From assembly GCF_024505145.1 (NCBI RefSeq), contig NZ_JANIAA010000002.1:372001-436000 (forward strand): a DNA stretch of 64,000 nucleotides, written 5' to 3'. Below are positions 1-8,261 of this stretch, in pieces. The position numbers were made by a program, and so were the translations under genes. Position 1 is the stretch's first letter; every line of letters begins with the position of its first letter. A model generated the notes under the pieces. That model ran no database searches and had not been told where the DNA came from. It saw nothing but the letters and a program-made list of their open reading frames with translations. This DNA is from Streptomyces rugosispiralis (lineage in GTDB: Bacteria > Actinomycetota > Actinomycetes > Streptomycetales > Streptomycetaceae).

Positions 1-657
1 GCTGTCGGGGAGTTCGCGCAGCCGCATGTCCAGCAGGCCGAGCAGCATGCCGGTCGACACCAGCCGCGCCTGTGCGCCGTCGTGGAGATCGCGTTCGATC
101 CGGCGCAGCTCGGCGGCCTGTACCTCCAGCACGCCGGTCCGTGACGCGGTCAGGGTGGCGATCCGGCGGGTCAGGCGGCTCCGGTCCGGCCCCTCCAGCA
201 GCGTCCGGCCGACGCGTGCGTGCCACCGCGGCAGTCCGTGCGAGCACGCGGCGGCGAGCAGGAGCAGGATCAGCCCGTACAGCGCCGCGATGACCGAACT
301 GGTGGTGTCCCTGACCGGAATGAAGATCACGGCCGGGGGTCCCAGCCGCCACCACAGCGGTGTGCTGACCGAGAACAGCGCGATCGCCCACATCACCACG
401 CTCAGCCCCAGCACCGCCGGACCGAGCACGGCCTGGAAGACCAGCCAGAGGACCTCCCGGGCCGGAGTGGCGCGCTCGGCTGGAAGGGGGCCGAGCACCA
501 TGGTGTCCACTCGGCTCTGACGTTCGACGAGGCGCCCGACGGCAGGCATCCGGGGGCGGTGCCGGATCGCCGACACCGGCCAGTTCAGCAACAGGGCGAG
601 CGCCCGCAAACCGGTCAGCGCGTTGGCGACCATGATCCTCAGATCCTGGCTGATCAA
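1..657 (-). CDS. Sensor histidine kinase, C-terminal part beyond the window
   Basis: Membrane sensor kinase of the HisKA_3 (NarL/LuxR-partner) class. Two hydrophobic stretches are visible, around residues 82-110 (WLVFQAVLGPAVLGLSVVMW) and 130-150 (VIAALYGLILLLLAAACS). They are followed by the phosphoacceptor box RRIERDLHDGAQARLV near residue 192, in which His is the autophosphorylation site. The ATPase domain lies outside the window. A TTG at 657 sits 9 bases after a GGGGGGAG ribosome site; an ATG at 633 is the alternative. The gene begins about 24 bases after the stop of the lipoprotein gene at 681-1916, so the two are probably cotranscribed. The cognate regulator is expected just left of the window. 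The ligand is unknown. Confidence 0.85.
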   Translation of the reverse strand, partial: MISQDLRIMVANALTGLRALALLLNWPVSAIRHRPRMPAVGRLVERQSRVDTMVLGPLPAERATPAREVLWLVFQAVLGPAVLGLSVVMWAIALFSVSTPLWWRLGPPAVIFIPVRDTTSSVIAALYGLILLLLAAACSHGLPRWHARVGRTLLEGPDRSRLTRRIATLTASRTGVLEVQAAELRRIERDLHDGAQARLVSTGMLLGLLDMRLRELPDS

Positions 658-680
658 CGGAGTGGCTCCCCCCTGATGAG

Positions 681-1916
681 CTATGACCGGTCGTGCGCGT
701 CGTGCGCCGAAAGCGTCTTGTAGACGGTACCGGCGAGGTCGGGCAGCGTGTCCTCTTCGACAGAGCTGTTGACAGCGACGGCGATGACCATGCCGCTCTT
801 CGGGAAGTACATGTGCAGCACCCGGTTGCCCAGGGTAGCGCCCTCGTAGAACCAGACCGTCCCGGCCGCGGGATGGGCGTACTTCACGACGCCGAGCCCG
901 TAGCCGAGGGGGTCGCCGGCCGTGACGGTCGTGATGTGCTTGCTCGTCTTCATCGAGATCAGGGACGCCAGCTCGCGCTGTTGCGCCGTGGGCAGCAGAC
1001 GGCCGCCGTACAGCGCCTTGTCCCACGTCGTCAGGTCCTTCAGCGAGCTCACCAGACCGCCCGCGCCCTGCGCCCAGGACAGGCCGAGCGGCGGAAGCGG
1101 CTTGTTGACGTGGGTCGGCAGGATGGACTGGGTGGAGTACGGGGTCGGCATGCGCGAGGCCGTGTCCGGGCGGCACTCCGGGGGCAGGCAGGTGTCACGC
1201 AGCCCGAGTGGCCGGATGATGCGCGCGGTGAGCCGATCGGCGTAGCTGTCGTGCGACGCCCGTTCGACAATCATCTGAGCGAGGAGATAATTCGTGTTGG
1301 AGTACGCGTACTTCGCCGCGCCCAGCGGCAGATGCCGCACATAGGACACCAGACGCTCCGGTGTGAAGCGCGTCGAGGGATCGGCGCCGAAGTCCTCGAG
1401 AAACGCACGCTGTTCGGTGTAGCTGGGGATACCGCTGGTCATCGACAGCAGTTGCCCGATGGTGACATCGCGCCACGCCGGATACCGGGGAAGCCACTTC
1501 CCCAGCTTGTCGCGCAGGGACAGCTTTCCCTCCGCCTCCAGCTGAAGCAGAAGCACGGACGTGAACGCCTTGGTGTTGCTGCCTGTCTGCCACATCGCGT
1601 CACCGGGCACCGGGCCACCGCCGCCATAGCGCGTCGTCCCCGCGCCGACGGAGATATCGGGGCGCTGATCGGCGTGGGTCACCCGAAGCGAGAGCGCCGA
1701 GAAGTGATCCTTCGTGCCATGAGCGTCCAGATATTTCTCGAGGTCGCTCCTGAGCGATGCGGTGACGGTGGGCGCGGGCCGCTCCGCCACCGCATGCGAG
1801 CCTCCGGCCTCGCACCCCGCCGTCGTCAGCCCTGAGACAACCGCCGCCGCGACCGTCGCCGGCACCACGAGGCGCTTCCCGCCTCGACCACCGGATCGAC
1901 GGATCGAACACCTCAT
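681..1916 (-). CDS. Secreted serine hydrolase, beta-lactamase/CubicO fold lipoprotein
   Basis: A 411-residue exported protein of the class C beta-lactamase/D-Ala-D-Ala carboxypeptidase/esterase superfamily. It has a basic N terminus, a hydrophobic segment and a lipobox-like TAGC, so it is probably a lipoprotein. The nucleophile motif SxxK appears as GSNTK, and the second motif YxN as YSNTN. The third motif is YEGATLGN instead of a clear KTG or HxG, so the substrate cannot be predicted. The ATG at 1916 was chosen because GAGGGAGGGG lies 8 bases upstream; in-frame codons further upstream have no such site. It lies just upstream of the truncated sensor kinase on the same strand. It could be a peptidase, an esterase or a penicillin-interactive enzyme. 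Confidence 0.85.
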   Translation of the reverse strand: MRCSIRRSGGRGGKRLVVPATVAAAVVSGLTTAGCEAGGSHAVAERPAPTVTASLRSDLEKYLDAHGTKDHFSALSLRVTHADQRPDISVGAGTTRYGGGGPVPGDAMWQTGSNTKAFTSVLLLQLEAEGKLSLRDKLGKWLPRYPAWRDVTIGQLLSMTSGIPSYTEQRAFLEDFGADPSTRFTPERLVSYVRHLPLGAAKYAYSNTNYLLAQMIVERASHDSYADRLTARIIRPLGLRDTCLPPECRPDTASRMPTPYSTQSILPTHVNKPLPPLGLSWAQGAGGLVSSLKDLTTWDKALYGGRLLPTAQQRELASLISMKTSKHITTVTAGDPLGYGLGVVKYAHPAAGTVWFYEGATLGNRVLHMYFPKSGMVIAVAVNSSVEEDTLPDLAGTVYKTLSAHDAHDRS

Positions 1917-2076
1917 TGCCGCCACCCCTCCCTCAGCTTGAGCGGAACCGGGAACGTCGATCACGCTACGGAGCGGCGGTGCGGCGGGTAATCAGGTCAC
2001 CCCCCTTCTTCGTTGACATGCTGGCATCCCCCCGGACCGTCACGACGACATGGCGAGCGCGACACACTGGAGTCGC

Positions 2077-2775
2077 TCAGCCCGGTCCACGGCCGTCGCC
2101 CTGGCCGGGTGGCCGAGGCGTGGGCGGGGCCACGAGTTGGTGGGAAGCCGCGTAGATGACGGCTTGAGTGCGGTCCCGCAGACCCAGCTTCGCCAGGATC
2201 CGGGAGACGTGTGTCTTGACCGTCTCGTCGCCGATACCCAGGGCGCGTGCGATCTCCGTGTTGCTGTGTGCCTGGGCCACCAGCATCAGGACCTCGTGCT
2301 CGCGGGCCGTCAGCCTTTCAAGCTCGGTGGAGGACGCGGGCGGCGCGATGCTGCCTGCGAAGCGGGAGATGAGACGGCGCGTGACCGAGGGATCGATGAG
2401 GGCATCACCTCGGGCGGCGATGCGGATGGCGGCTATCGTCTCCTCGGGCGGGACGCTCTTCAGGAGGAATCCGCTGACTCCCATGTGGAGGGCGCTGTGG
2501 ACGTAGCCGTCGTCGTCGTAGGTGGTGAGCACGATGACTTTCGTCGTGTTGCCCGGCCTGCCGAGGATGCGTTCCGCCGCGCGCAGCCCGTCCAGTCGCG
2601 GCATACGGATGTCCAGGATGGCGATGTCGGGTGTCAACCTGGTGGTCTCCTCGACGGCTGCCTGGCCGTCGGCCACTTCCGCGACACAGCACAGGTCGTC
2701 CTGGGTGCTCAGGACCGCCTTCAGTCCCGAGCGGAACATGGCGTGATCGTCGGCCAGGAGAATACGCAGACTCAT
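2077..2775 (-). CDS. NarL/LuxR-family response regulator
   Basis: A 232-residue two-component transcription factor. The receiver domain starts MSLRILLADDH, with the phosphoacceptor Asp55 in AILDIRMP, the T/S switch in VLTTYDDD and the conserved Lys in GFLLKSV. The C-terminal LuxR helix-turn-helix runs LTAREHEVLMLVAQAHSNTEIARALGIGDETVKTHV. Its ATG overlaps the TGA of the sensor kinase gene (ATGA), so the two are translationally coupled and form one phosphorelay. Targets cannot be read directly; the long palindromes upstream of the kinase are candidates for autoregulation. Confidence 0.95.
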   Translation of the reverse strand: MSLRILLADDHAMFRSGLKAVLSTQDDLCCVAEVADGQAAVEETTRLTPDIAILDIRMPRLDGLRAAERILGRPGNTTKVIVLTTYDDDGYVHSALHMGVSGFLLKSVPPEETIAAIRIAARGDALIDPSVTRRLISRFAGSIAPPASSTELERLTAREHEVLMLVAQAHSNTEIARALGIGDETVKTHVSRILAKLGLRDRTQAVIYAASHQLVAPPTPRPPGQGDGRGPG

Positions 2776-3953
2776 GTGCCGTCCATGGAGAAGGTGGCGG
2801 ATGTCTTCCAGTCGGCTCCGCCGCGTACCGGTCCGTACGAGACGAAGCCGTTGAACATGCCGACTCGGCTGCTGATGCCCTCGAGGCCCCGGTGCGGGGA
2901 ATCCTCCACGAGCCGCCCCGAGGCGGGGATCGGGTTGACCGCGGTGACCGTGATGCGCGAAGTGCCGTAGCACAGACTGATGTCCACGCGGCCGTCGCCG
3001 TGGCGCAGAGCGTTGGTCAGCATCTCCTGCACCACACGGTAGACGGCGATGTCCAAGGACCCCTCCAGTTCCTGCCGGGCGCCCTGGACGCTGACGTTCG
3101 TCTCGAGACCGGCGGCGGACACGGCCTGAACGAGCTGGTCGAGGTCGCGCAGACCCGGTTGCCGTGCGCCGTCGGCCGGGCTGTCGTGCAGGAAGTCCAG
3201 CAGGCGGCGCAGGTCGAGGAGGGCCGCTCGGCTGGAGGTCTCCACCGCCGCGAGCGCCGTCGACACCGGGGACGCCTCCTTGACGGCGAGTCCCAGACGG
3301 GCGGCTCCGGCATGCACACCGATGGCGCTCACATGATGGGCGATGACGTCGTGGAGGTCCCGGGCGATGGCACTGCGGTCCTCGGCGATGGCATTCGCGA
3401 GATTCTGCCGGGCCATCTCCCGCTCCCGGACGGCCCGTTGTTCCAGTTCGGCGATGTGAGCGCCCCGGGCGGTGGTGTAGCGGCCGACCAGCCAGGCGAG
3501 GAGGGACTCCTGCACCGCGCTCAGCAGAATGGAGCGCCATTCGGTGAGATCGGTCGTGCCGCCGAGTGTCCTGGCCCCGATGGATCCCGCGGCCAGGTAG
3601 AGGAGGGCCAGGACGGCCGGTCGGCCGTTCAGCCAGGCTCCGGCCCGATAGGCCGCTATGAGCATTCCGGCGTCGTTCATATCCGGCAGTGGGCTGCCGC
3701 CGGGCAGCGCCAGCGCACCGGTCACGGCCAGTGCCGCCTGGGCGAGGGCGACGACTCCCGAAAGCCGGGCCGGACTCGCGAGTGCCGCGTCCACCAGGGC
3801 GATCCCCGCCAGCAGGCACCAATAGGTCACGGCGGGATACACCCGCGAACCCTCGAAGCAGAAGCTGAGCGTATCCGCGAGCAGGCAGAAGCCCGCCACC
3901 ATGAGGGACTGCCGGGTCAGGGACCCACTCGGGTCCCGATTCAAAACGGACAA
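2772..3953 (-). CDS. Sensor histidine kinase of the two-component pair
   Basis: A membrane kinase of about 393 residues. Five or six hydrophobic segments fill the first 175 residues (for example MVAGFCLLADTLSF and PAVTYWCLLAGIALVDAAL). A short coiled linker with ELEQRAVREREMARQ follows. The HisKA_3 phosphoacceptor box is RSAIARDLHDVIAHHVSAI, and the HATPase domain has the N box QEMLTNALRHGDGR and a G box GLEGISSRVGMF. The start is uncertain: TTG at 3953 follows GAGAGGGG, and ATG at 3902 lacks a good ribosome site. It is coupled by a 4-base overlap to the response regulator downstream. The lack of an extracytoplasmic loop of any size suggests that it senses the membrane or something within it. 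Confidence 0.9.
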   Translation of the reverse strand: MSVLNRDPSGSLTRQSLMVAGFCLLADTLSFCFEGSRVYPAVTYWCLLAGIALVDAALASPARLSGVVALAQAALAVTGALALPGGSPLPDMNDAGMLIAAYRAGAWLNGRPAVLALLYLAAGSIGARTLGGTTDLTEWRSILLSAVQESLLAWLVGRYTTARGAHIAELEQRAVREREMARQNLANAIAEDRSAIARDLHDVIAHHVSAIGVHAGAARLGLAVKEASPVSTALAAVETSSRAALLDLRRLLDFLHDSPADGARQPGLRDLDQLVQAVSAAGLETNVSVQGARQELEGSLDIAVYRVVQEMLTNALRHGDGRVDISLCYGTSRITVTAVNPIPASGRLVEDSPHRGLEGISSRVGMFNGFVSYGPVRGGADWKTSATFSMDGT

Positions 3954-3972
3954 GGCCCCTCTCTCAGGGTGT

Positions 3973-3999
3973 CGGCCTGCCCGCGGCGCGGGCAGGCCG
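3973..3999. promoter_or_regulatory. 27-base perfect palindrome upstream of the sensor kinase
   Basis: Arms CGGCCTGCCCGCG and CGCGGGCAGGCCG are perfect 13-base complements around a single G. It lies 20 bases upstream of the kinase start. It could be an operator of the paired response regulator, or a strong hairpin in the kinase mRNA leader. Confidence 0.5.
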
Positions 4000-4112
4000 G
4001 AAGGCGGAATGTGCGGTCGGAATGCCACCTTGTACGGGGCCGGTCGCGCCAGGCATGCACTTATGGTGCACGAGCGCCGCGGAAAAGCCTTCCCGCGCCT
4101 GGGGGAGGCGTC

Positions 4113-4130
4113 GTCCCCCGCGCGGGGGAC
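4113..4130. promoter_or_regulatory. 18-base perfect palindrome in the same intergenic region
   Basis: GTCCCCCGCGCGGGGGAC reads the same on both strands. It lies about 45 bases upstream of the promoter-like -10 element of the plus-strand operon, a position suited to a regulator-binding site. No run of T follows, so it is unlikely to be a terminator. Confidence 0.45.
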
Positions 4131-4151
4131 ATGAGGTGCCCCGGGTGCGTG

Positions 4152-4181
4152 ACGACACCGCGTGGGGACGGTTTCTAGTGT
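4152..4181 (+). promoter_or_regulatory. Possible promoter of the metal-handling operon
   Basis: TAGTGT at 4176-4181 fits the actinobacterial -10 pattern TAnnnT, with a weak ACGACA 18 bases upstream. It ends 7 bases before an in-frame GTG at 4189, the spacing of a leaderless transcript. If that GTG is not the start, the transcript would have a leader of about 120 bases containing the 36-base repeats. Confidence 0.4.
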
Positions 4182-4218
4182 CTGCCGCGTGAACGACAAC
4201 GCACCCCCCGTACCCGTT

Positions 4219-4290
4219 CGCGGCAGATGTGCCGGCCGGAATCGCCTTGGCAGGCGCGGCAGATGTGCCAACCGGAATCGCCCTGGCAGG
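4219..4290 (+). repeat. Tandem duplication, two 36-base units
   Basis: Units 4219-4254 and 4255-4290 match at 33 of 36 bases. Each contains GGCAGATGTGCC followed by CCGGAATCGCC. As 36 is divisible by three, the duplication keeps the frame of the downstream gene, adding 12 residues if it is translated. The rare codons in it argue for a leader or regulatory role. Confidence 0.85.
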
Positions 4291-4308
4291 TCATGCGCGG
4301 CGCGAGTG

Positions 4309-5928
4309 ATGGCACGAGTGGCGGCGGCCGTGCTCTGCGTCCTGGGCCTGTCCGTCACCCTGGAATCTCCCGCATGGGCGGATGCCACGGCCGGCGGCGA
4401 TCTGCAGGTCGCGCAGACGCTCGGCGACCGCGACCTGACCTTCGTCCTGCGGCGCGTCACCGGGCTGCCCGGCCCCCTGCATGTGGATGTGCTCACCCAT
4501 CAGGGCACCGCCGCGGGGACCCTGCGCCTGGGCACCGTTCCCACGGGTGCGTCGGCGGACCGGGCGGAGGGTTCCTCGGCGGGGACCACCACCAGCAGCG
4601 CCTCGGTCAGGCTCGGCGGCACGCCGGGGTCCTGCAGCGCCGCCCTGGACATCGATCGGGCCGGGCCCTGGGAACTCGTCGTCGATGATGGATCCCGCAC
4701 GGCGCGGATTCCCTTCGTGGTGCCGGGCCAGGCCACGTCCCCGCCGGAACTCGCCGTGTTCGGCGGTTTCGTGACGGCCGGTGTGCTCATGCTGATGACC
4801 CTGTTCGTCGCCGTGCGGGCCCGGCGTGGGGTCTGGGCGCTGCTGCCGGCAGGAGGTGTCGTGGCCGCGCTCGCCGTGGCCGTGACCGCCGCGCTGCTGT
4901 CCACCTCCTTGCCTCTGCCGCCCGAGCCGGGCGGGCAGGTGGATGCAACGAACGACAACGTCAACGATCCCTATTCGGTCGTCCGGCCGGTGACCAACGA
5001 CTACTCCCGGCCGCCCGCTTCGCTCGAGATGGGTTCGTACCCGGCCAGGGCGGCGGAACGGGGGACGCTCCGGTTGAGCGTGGCCGACGGCGCCACCGGC
5101 CTGCCCGTGGACGATCTCGTCGTCCATGACGGTGCCCTGATGCATCTGCTGGTCATCGGACCGACCGGTGAGCTCTGGCATCTGCACCCCGTACGCACCG
5201 CGCCCGGCACCTACGAGGTCCAGCTGCGGCTGCCCGCCGCCGGGCACTACGCCGTGTCCGCGGAGTTCGCCCGCCGCGGTGGCGGAGTCCAGCAGGTGCG
5301 CTCGGCAACCGGCCTGACCGTCGCCGACGGCTCCGCGCGCGGCGGCTCCCCGGCCCTGCGCGCCGAACTCGTCCCGCGGGGGCCGGGAACGCGGACGATC
5401 GACGGTGTGCCGGTACGTCTGTCGGCGCCCTCGCCCACAGCGGGAGAAGCGAGCACCCTGACCGCGCGCGTCGGCGACACACCGACGCTCCAGCCCTGGC
5501 TCGGCATGGTCGGCCACATGATCGTGGTCGGGCCGCTCGACAGGGCGGACGCGACCAGCCCGGCACGGATGGGACAGGCCGCCCAGGACGCACCCGTCTG
5601 GGCGCACGCGCACTCCATGGGCAGCGATATGAGCGGCCACTCCGCACCCGGCACGGGAGGTGCCCCGGCCCACGACATGGCGGCCATGCCACACGGGACT
5701 CACGCCAACGGGGGAGAGGCGAAGGCGAGTTCGATGAGCGGGCTGATGCCCCTCAACGGCGACAGTCCCGCGGACGAGACCGTGGCCGCCTATGGGCCGG
5801 ACGCCTCCTTCGTGTACACCTTCTCCCGCCCCGGCTACTACCGCGTGTGGATACAGGCCGAGCGCGACAGCGCCATCCTGACCATCCCCTACCTCCTGCG
5901 CGTGTCCCCGGCGGGAGGGGCGAAGTGA
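4309..5928 (+). CDS. Membrane-anchored His/Met-rich protein, probable metal handling
   Basis: About 539 residues from this ATG. A signal segment ends near AWA-DA (residue 25). An extracytoplasmic domain of about 120 residues follows, then two membrane helices (LAVFGGFVTAGVLMLMTLFVAV and LLPAGGVVAALAVAVTAALL) and a large outer domain containing LMHLLVIGPTGELWHLHP, which resembles YtkA/CopC-type beta domains. Near residues 435-490 lies a stretch rich in His and Met (HAHSMGSDMSGH, HDMAAMPHGTH), typical of copper-binding proteins. An alternative leaderless GTG at 4189 would add 40 residues across the rare-codon tandem repeat. It is coupled to the next gene by GTGA overlap. The metal is inferred, not shown. 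Confidence 0.7.
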   Translation: MARVAAAVLCVLGLSVTLESPAWADATAGGDLQVAQTLGDRDLTFVLRRVTGLPGPLHVDVLTHQGTAAGTLRLGTVPTGASADRAEGSSAGTTTSSASVRLGGTPGSCSAALDIDRAGPWELVVDDGSRTARIPFVVPGQATSPPELAVFGGFVTAGVLMLMTLFVAVRARRGVWALLPAGGVVAALAVAVTAALLSTSLPLPPEPGGQVDATNDNVNDPYSVVRPVTNDYSRPPASLEMGSYPARAAERGTLRLSVADGATGLPVDDLVVHDGALMHLLVIGPTGELWHLHPVRTAPGTYEVQLRLPAAGHYAVSAEFARRGGGVQQVRSATGLTVADGSARGGSPALRAELVPRGPGTRTIDGVPVRLSAPSPTAGEASTLTARVGDTPTLQPWLGMVGHMIVVGPLDRADATSPARMGQAAQDAPVWAHAHSMGSDMSGHSAPGTGGAPAHDMAAMPHGTHANGGEAKASSMSGLMPLNGDSPADETVAAYGPDASFVYTFSRPGYYRVWIQAERDSAILTIPYLLRVSPAGGAK

Positions 5929-6368
5929 GCGCCCGCATCGCCTCCCGTACCCCCATGGCCCGGTTTCTGTACGGAGTCGCCGCCGCGCTGCTGACGGTGT
6001 CCCTCGCCCTGGTGGCCGTCGGTTTCCTGCCGTCCCGGACGGACGACGCGGTCTCGCTGACGGCGGGCAGCGCCACCGACGAGGTGACACTGACCGTGGC
6101 CCGGCCGCGTACCGGCGCCACGGACGTCGCTATCCGCCTGACCCCGCGCCGAGGGGAGCGAAGCGGACGTCCGCCCACCGTCACCCTGCAGGCCGTCATG
6201 CCCACGCACGGACACGCGACGCCCGCGGCACACGCACAGGTGCGAAGCCCGGGCAGCTACTCCACGGCCGTCCATTTGATGATGCCGGGGCGCTGGACCT
6301 TCCACGTCAGCGTCGACCACGGCACACGGAGGGACCAGTTCGACTTTCCTGTGGCGATCTCCGGCTGA
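5925..6368 (+). CDS. FixH/YtkA-like exported membrane-anchored protein
   Basis: A 147-residue protein with one N-terminal membrane segment (FLYGVAAALLTVSLALVAVGF) and an outer beta-sandwich domain. That domain resembles FixH/YtkA families: a Met/His motif VMPTHGHATPAAHAQ, then MMPGRWTFHVSV near the C terminus. In the FixH and copper-chaperone families such residues bind copper. The GTG at 5925 overlaps the TGA of the upstream gene and follows GGGAGGGG, so translation is coupled. It probably works with the larger His/Met-rich protein encoded upstream. The exact role is inference. Confidence 0.7.
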   Translation: MSARIASRTPMARFLYGVAAALLTVSLALVAVGFLPSRTDDAVSLTAGSATDEVTLTVARPRTGATDVAIRLTPRRGERSGRPPTVTLQAVMPTHGHATPAAHAQVRSPGSYSTAVHLMMPGRWTFHVSVDHGTRRDQFDFPVAISG

Positions 6369-6428
6369 ACGACCGGCCACGAACACGCCAGTAACCGCTC
6401 TCGCACGGTCATGAGAAAGGCATTTCCC

Positions 6429-7583
6429 GTGAGCACAGCTCTACCCGTCACCGGTGGCAGGGCAGCCCAGTCATCCCTCGCCGTCAAAGTCTCCCGCAAC
6501 GGCAGGACCGGCCCCATCGCCGCCAGCACCGTCCTGGCCGGGACCACGATGTCCCTGTTCGGCATCAGCTGGGACATCCAGTGGCATGTCGATGTCGGCC
6601 CGGACACGTTCTTCACGCTCTCCCACCTCATGCTGTACTCCGGCAGCGCCGTCGCCGGCATCGCCAGCCTGGCCATGGTCCTGATCGCGACGGCCGCCCA
6701 GCGTGCCGGCCAGTCCGTGGACCGGTTCCCCGGCGGCAAACCCGTACGCGTCCTCGGCGGGGTCTTCCGGGCCCCGCTGGGCTATCTGATCACCGGTACC
6801 GGGGCCGCCCTGTTCCTTCTCTTCGGGCTCCTGGACCTGTGGTGGCACTCGCTGTACGGCTTCGACGCCGTGCTGGACTCACCGCCGCACATCGGGCTGT
6901 TCCTCTCGATCTCCTTCTCCATGGTGGGGAGCGTCATCGTCTTCGCCGCGGCGCGCGACACCCGGTGGGGCCGAGCGGGTGTGATCCTCAGCATCCCCGT
7001 GCTCATCGTCTTCAGCCCCATCACGACGAAGGCCTTCGGTGCGCTGCCCCTGCCGGTGGACCCCGATCTCGTCGGGACCGTCTTGTTCGCCACCCTGCTG
7101 CTGATCCTGGGGACGCTCACCATCGGGCGGCGGAGCACCGCACTGACGATCGCCGCGACCCTCGGCGTCCTGCAGCTCATCCTGTGGTGGTTCTCCCCCT
7201 GGGCGGCCCGTGTCTACGCCGATGCGACCGGTCTGCCGCTGCGCGACAACCTCGGCGACGACCCGCCCGAACTGCCCTCCGGGATTCCGGTGTTCATGCT
7301 CATCGCGGCGGCGGCCATCACCGCACTGCTGTGGCTGAGCAGGAAGCGGGGCTGGTCGGGCCGTGTCGCGCCGCAGATCATGGGCGCCGGAGGCGGGGCC
7401 GTGGTCGGCCTCTCCCTCCCTATCCAGAGCGCCCTGTTCGGCGACTCCGGCCCGACCTCGGCCGAACTGCTGAAGATGACGGCCACCGGTGCGGTGACGG
7501 GCGTCCTCGCGGGCTACCTCGCCGCTCGACTCGCCGTCCTGCTGCGCGAGCACGCCACCGCATCAGTCACGAAGGGCCGATGA
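6429..7583 (+). CDS. Polytopic membrane protein of the metal-handling cluster
   Basis: About 384 residues with roughly nine hydrophobic segments and no recognised enzyme motif. Near the N terminus the helix-loop GISWDIQWHVDVGPDTFFTLSHLMLYSG, and then LDLWWHSLYGFD and PPHIGLFLS, bring His, Asp and Trp residues to membrane edges, as in metal or haem ligand sites. The GTG at 6429 was chosen over the ATG at 6411 because AGAAAGG lies 9 bases before it. It lies in the middle of the four-gene plus-strand set. I do not recognise the family with certainty; it may be a transporter or a membrane oxidoreductase subunit. Confidence 0.7.
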   Translation: MSTALPVTGGRAAQSSLAVKVSRNGRTGPIAASTVLAGTTMSLFGISWDIQWHVDVGPDTFFTLSHLMLYSGSAVAGIASLAMVLIATAAQRAGQSVDRFPGGKPVRVLGGVFRAPLGYLITGTGAALFLLFGLLDLWWHSLYGFDAVLDSPPHIGLFLSISFSMVGSVIVFAAARDTRWGRAGVILSIPVLIVFSPITTKAFGALPLPVDPDLVGTVLFATLLLILGTLTIGRRSTALTIAATLGVLQLILWWFSPWAARVYADATGLPLRDNLGDDPPELPSGIPVFMLIAAAAITALLWLSRKRGWSGRVAPQIMGAGGGAVVGLSLPIQSALFGDSGPTSAELLKMTATGAVTGVLAGYLAARLAVLLREHATASVTKGR

Positions 7584-7586
7584 CCC

Positions 7587-8192
7587 ATGCGTTCCGCACG
7601 TTTCCCACTCCTCCTCGCCGTGGCCCTCGCGTCCGGGCGTGTGCGAGACCACGCGCGCCGACTGGCGCCGGCCATTGTCGCCGCACTCGCGCTGGTGGCG
7701 GTGTCGAGCACACCGGCCACGGCGTACGCGCCGGTCGGCGTCGTCCATACCGAGCGGGTGAAGGCCGGGCCCTACACGGTCACCGTCGGGTTCTCCGAGT
7801 GGCCCCTGCGGGCCATGGAGTCACTCGACTTCACGTTCGCACCGGCCGATGGCCTCGCGGGAAAGTCGGGCAGGCTCACTCTCGACGGGCCCGGTATCGA
7901 CGCCGATGACCGGGAGACCCCGCTGAGCAGGCACCCCCGCAAACGGGATGTCTGGGGCCTGGACGTCCAGGCCCTGCCGGAGCCCGGGGCATGGAGCCTC
8001 ACCTTCGACATCGACGGCCGGGCCGGCCACGGCCGCGGCACCCTGCCGAACGTCACGGTGCTCGACCAGCCGGGCCCGCCCCTGGCCATCAGCTGGACCG
8101 TCTGCGCCATCCCGCTCGTCGGGATGCTCGCCTACCTCGCCGTGGGCTGGCGGCGCAACAAGCCCTCCGAGAGGGTGGCCGCACTCGTCTGA
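7587..8192 (+). CDS. Exported protein with C-terminal membrane anchor
   Basis: 201 residues with a long N-terminal signal (APAIVAALALVAVSSTPATA-YA), an outer domain of about 110 residues and a single C-terminal helix (AISWTVCAIPLVGMLAYLAVGW) ending in basic residues. The outer domain pattern, GPYTVTVGFSEWPLRAMESLDFTF then GAWSLTFDIDGRAG, resembles the CopC/YtkA-like beta domains of its neighbours, so it probably belongs to the same extracytoplasmic complex. It starts 3 bases after the stop of the preceding gene. No function is assigned. Confidence 0.7.
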   Translation: MRSARFPLLLAVALASGRVRDHARRLAPAIVAALALVAVSSTPATAYAPVGVVHTERVKAGPYTVTVGFSEWPLRAMESLDFTFAPADGLAGKSGRLTLDGPGIDADDRETPLSRHPRKRDVWGLDVQALPEPGAWSLTFDIDGRAGHGRGTLPNVTVLDQPGPPLAISWTVCAIPLVGMLAYLAVGWRRNKPSERVAALV

Positions 8193-8227
8193 ACCGCCGT
8201 CCGTGAAGTCGGCGCGGACCTCGTGCT

Positions 8228-8257
8228 CTTCGCGGCGGGCGCCGCCTCGCCGCGAAG
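8228..8257. terminator. Hairpin between convergent genes
   Basis: CTTCGCGGCG at 8228-8237 and CGCCGCGAAG at 8248-8257 form a perfect 10-base stem with a 10-base loop. It lies between the end of the plus-strand operon (8192) and the end of the TetR gene (8289). It lacks a T run, as is usual in this group of bacteria. Confidence 0.6.
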
Positions 8258-8261
8258 ACGC

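Larger units (their letters stand above)
3954..4308. other. Divergent intergenic region between the kinase and the metal-handling operon
   Basis: About 355 bases with no convincing gene. It holds two long perfect palindromes (3973-3999 and 4113-4130), a promoter-like -10 element at 4176-4181 and a 36-base tandem repeat (4219-4290). The reading frame that runs through the repeat uses rare codons (AGA, TGT, AAT, CTT, TCA), unlike the neighbouring genes, so I treat it as leader rather than protein. Confidence 0.5.

Noticed and set aside
4219..4290. 36-base repeats considered as a CRISPR array
   Set aside because: There are only two copies and no spacer between them, and no cas gene is in the window.
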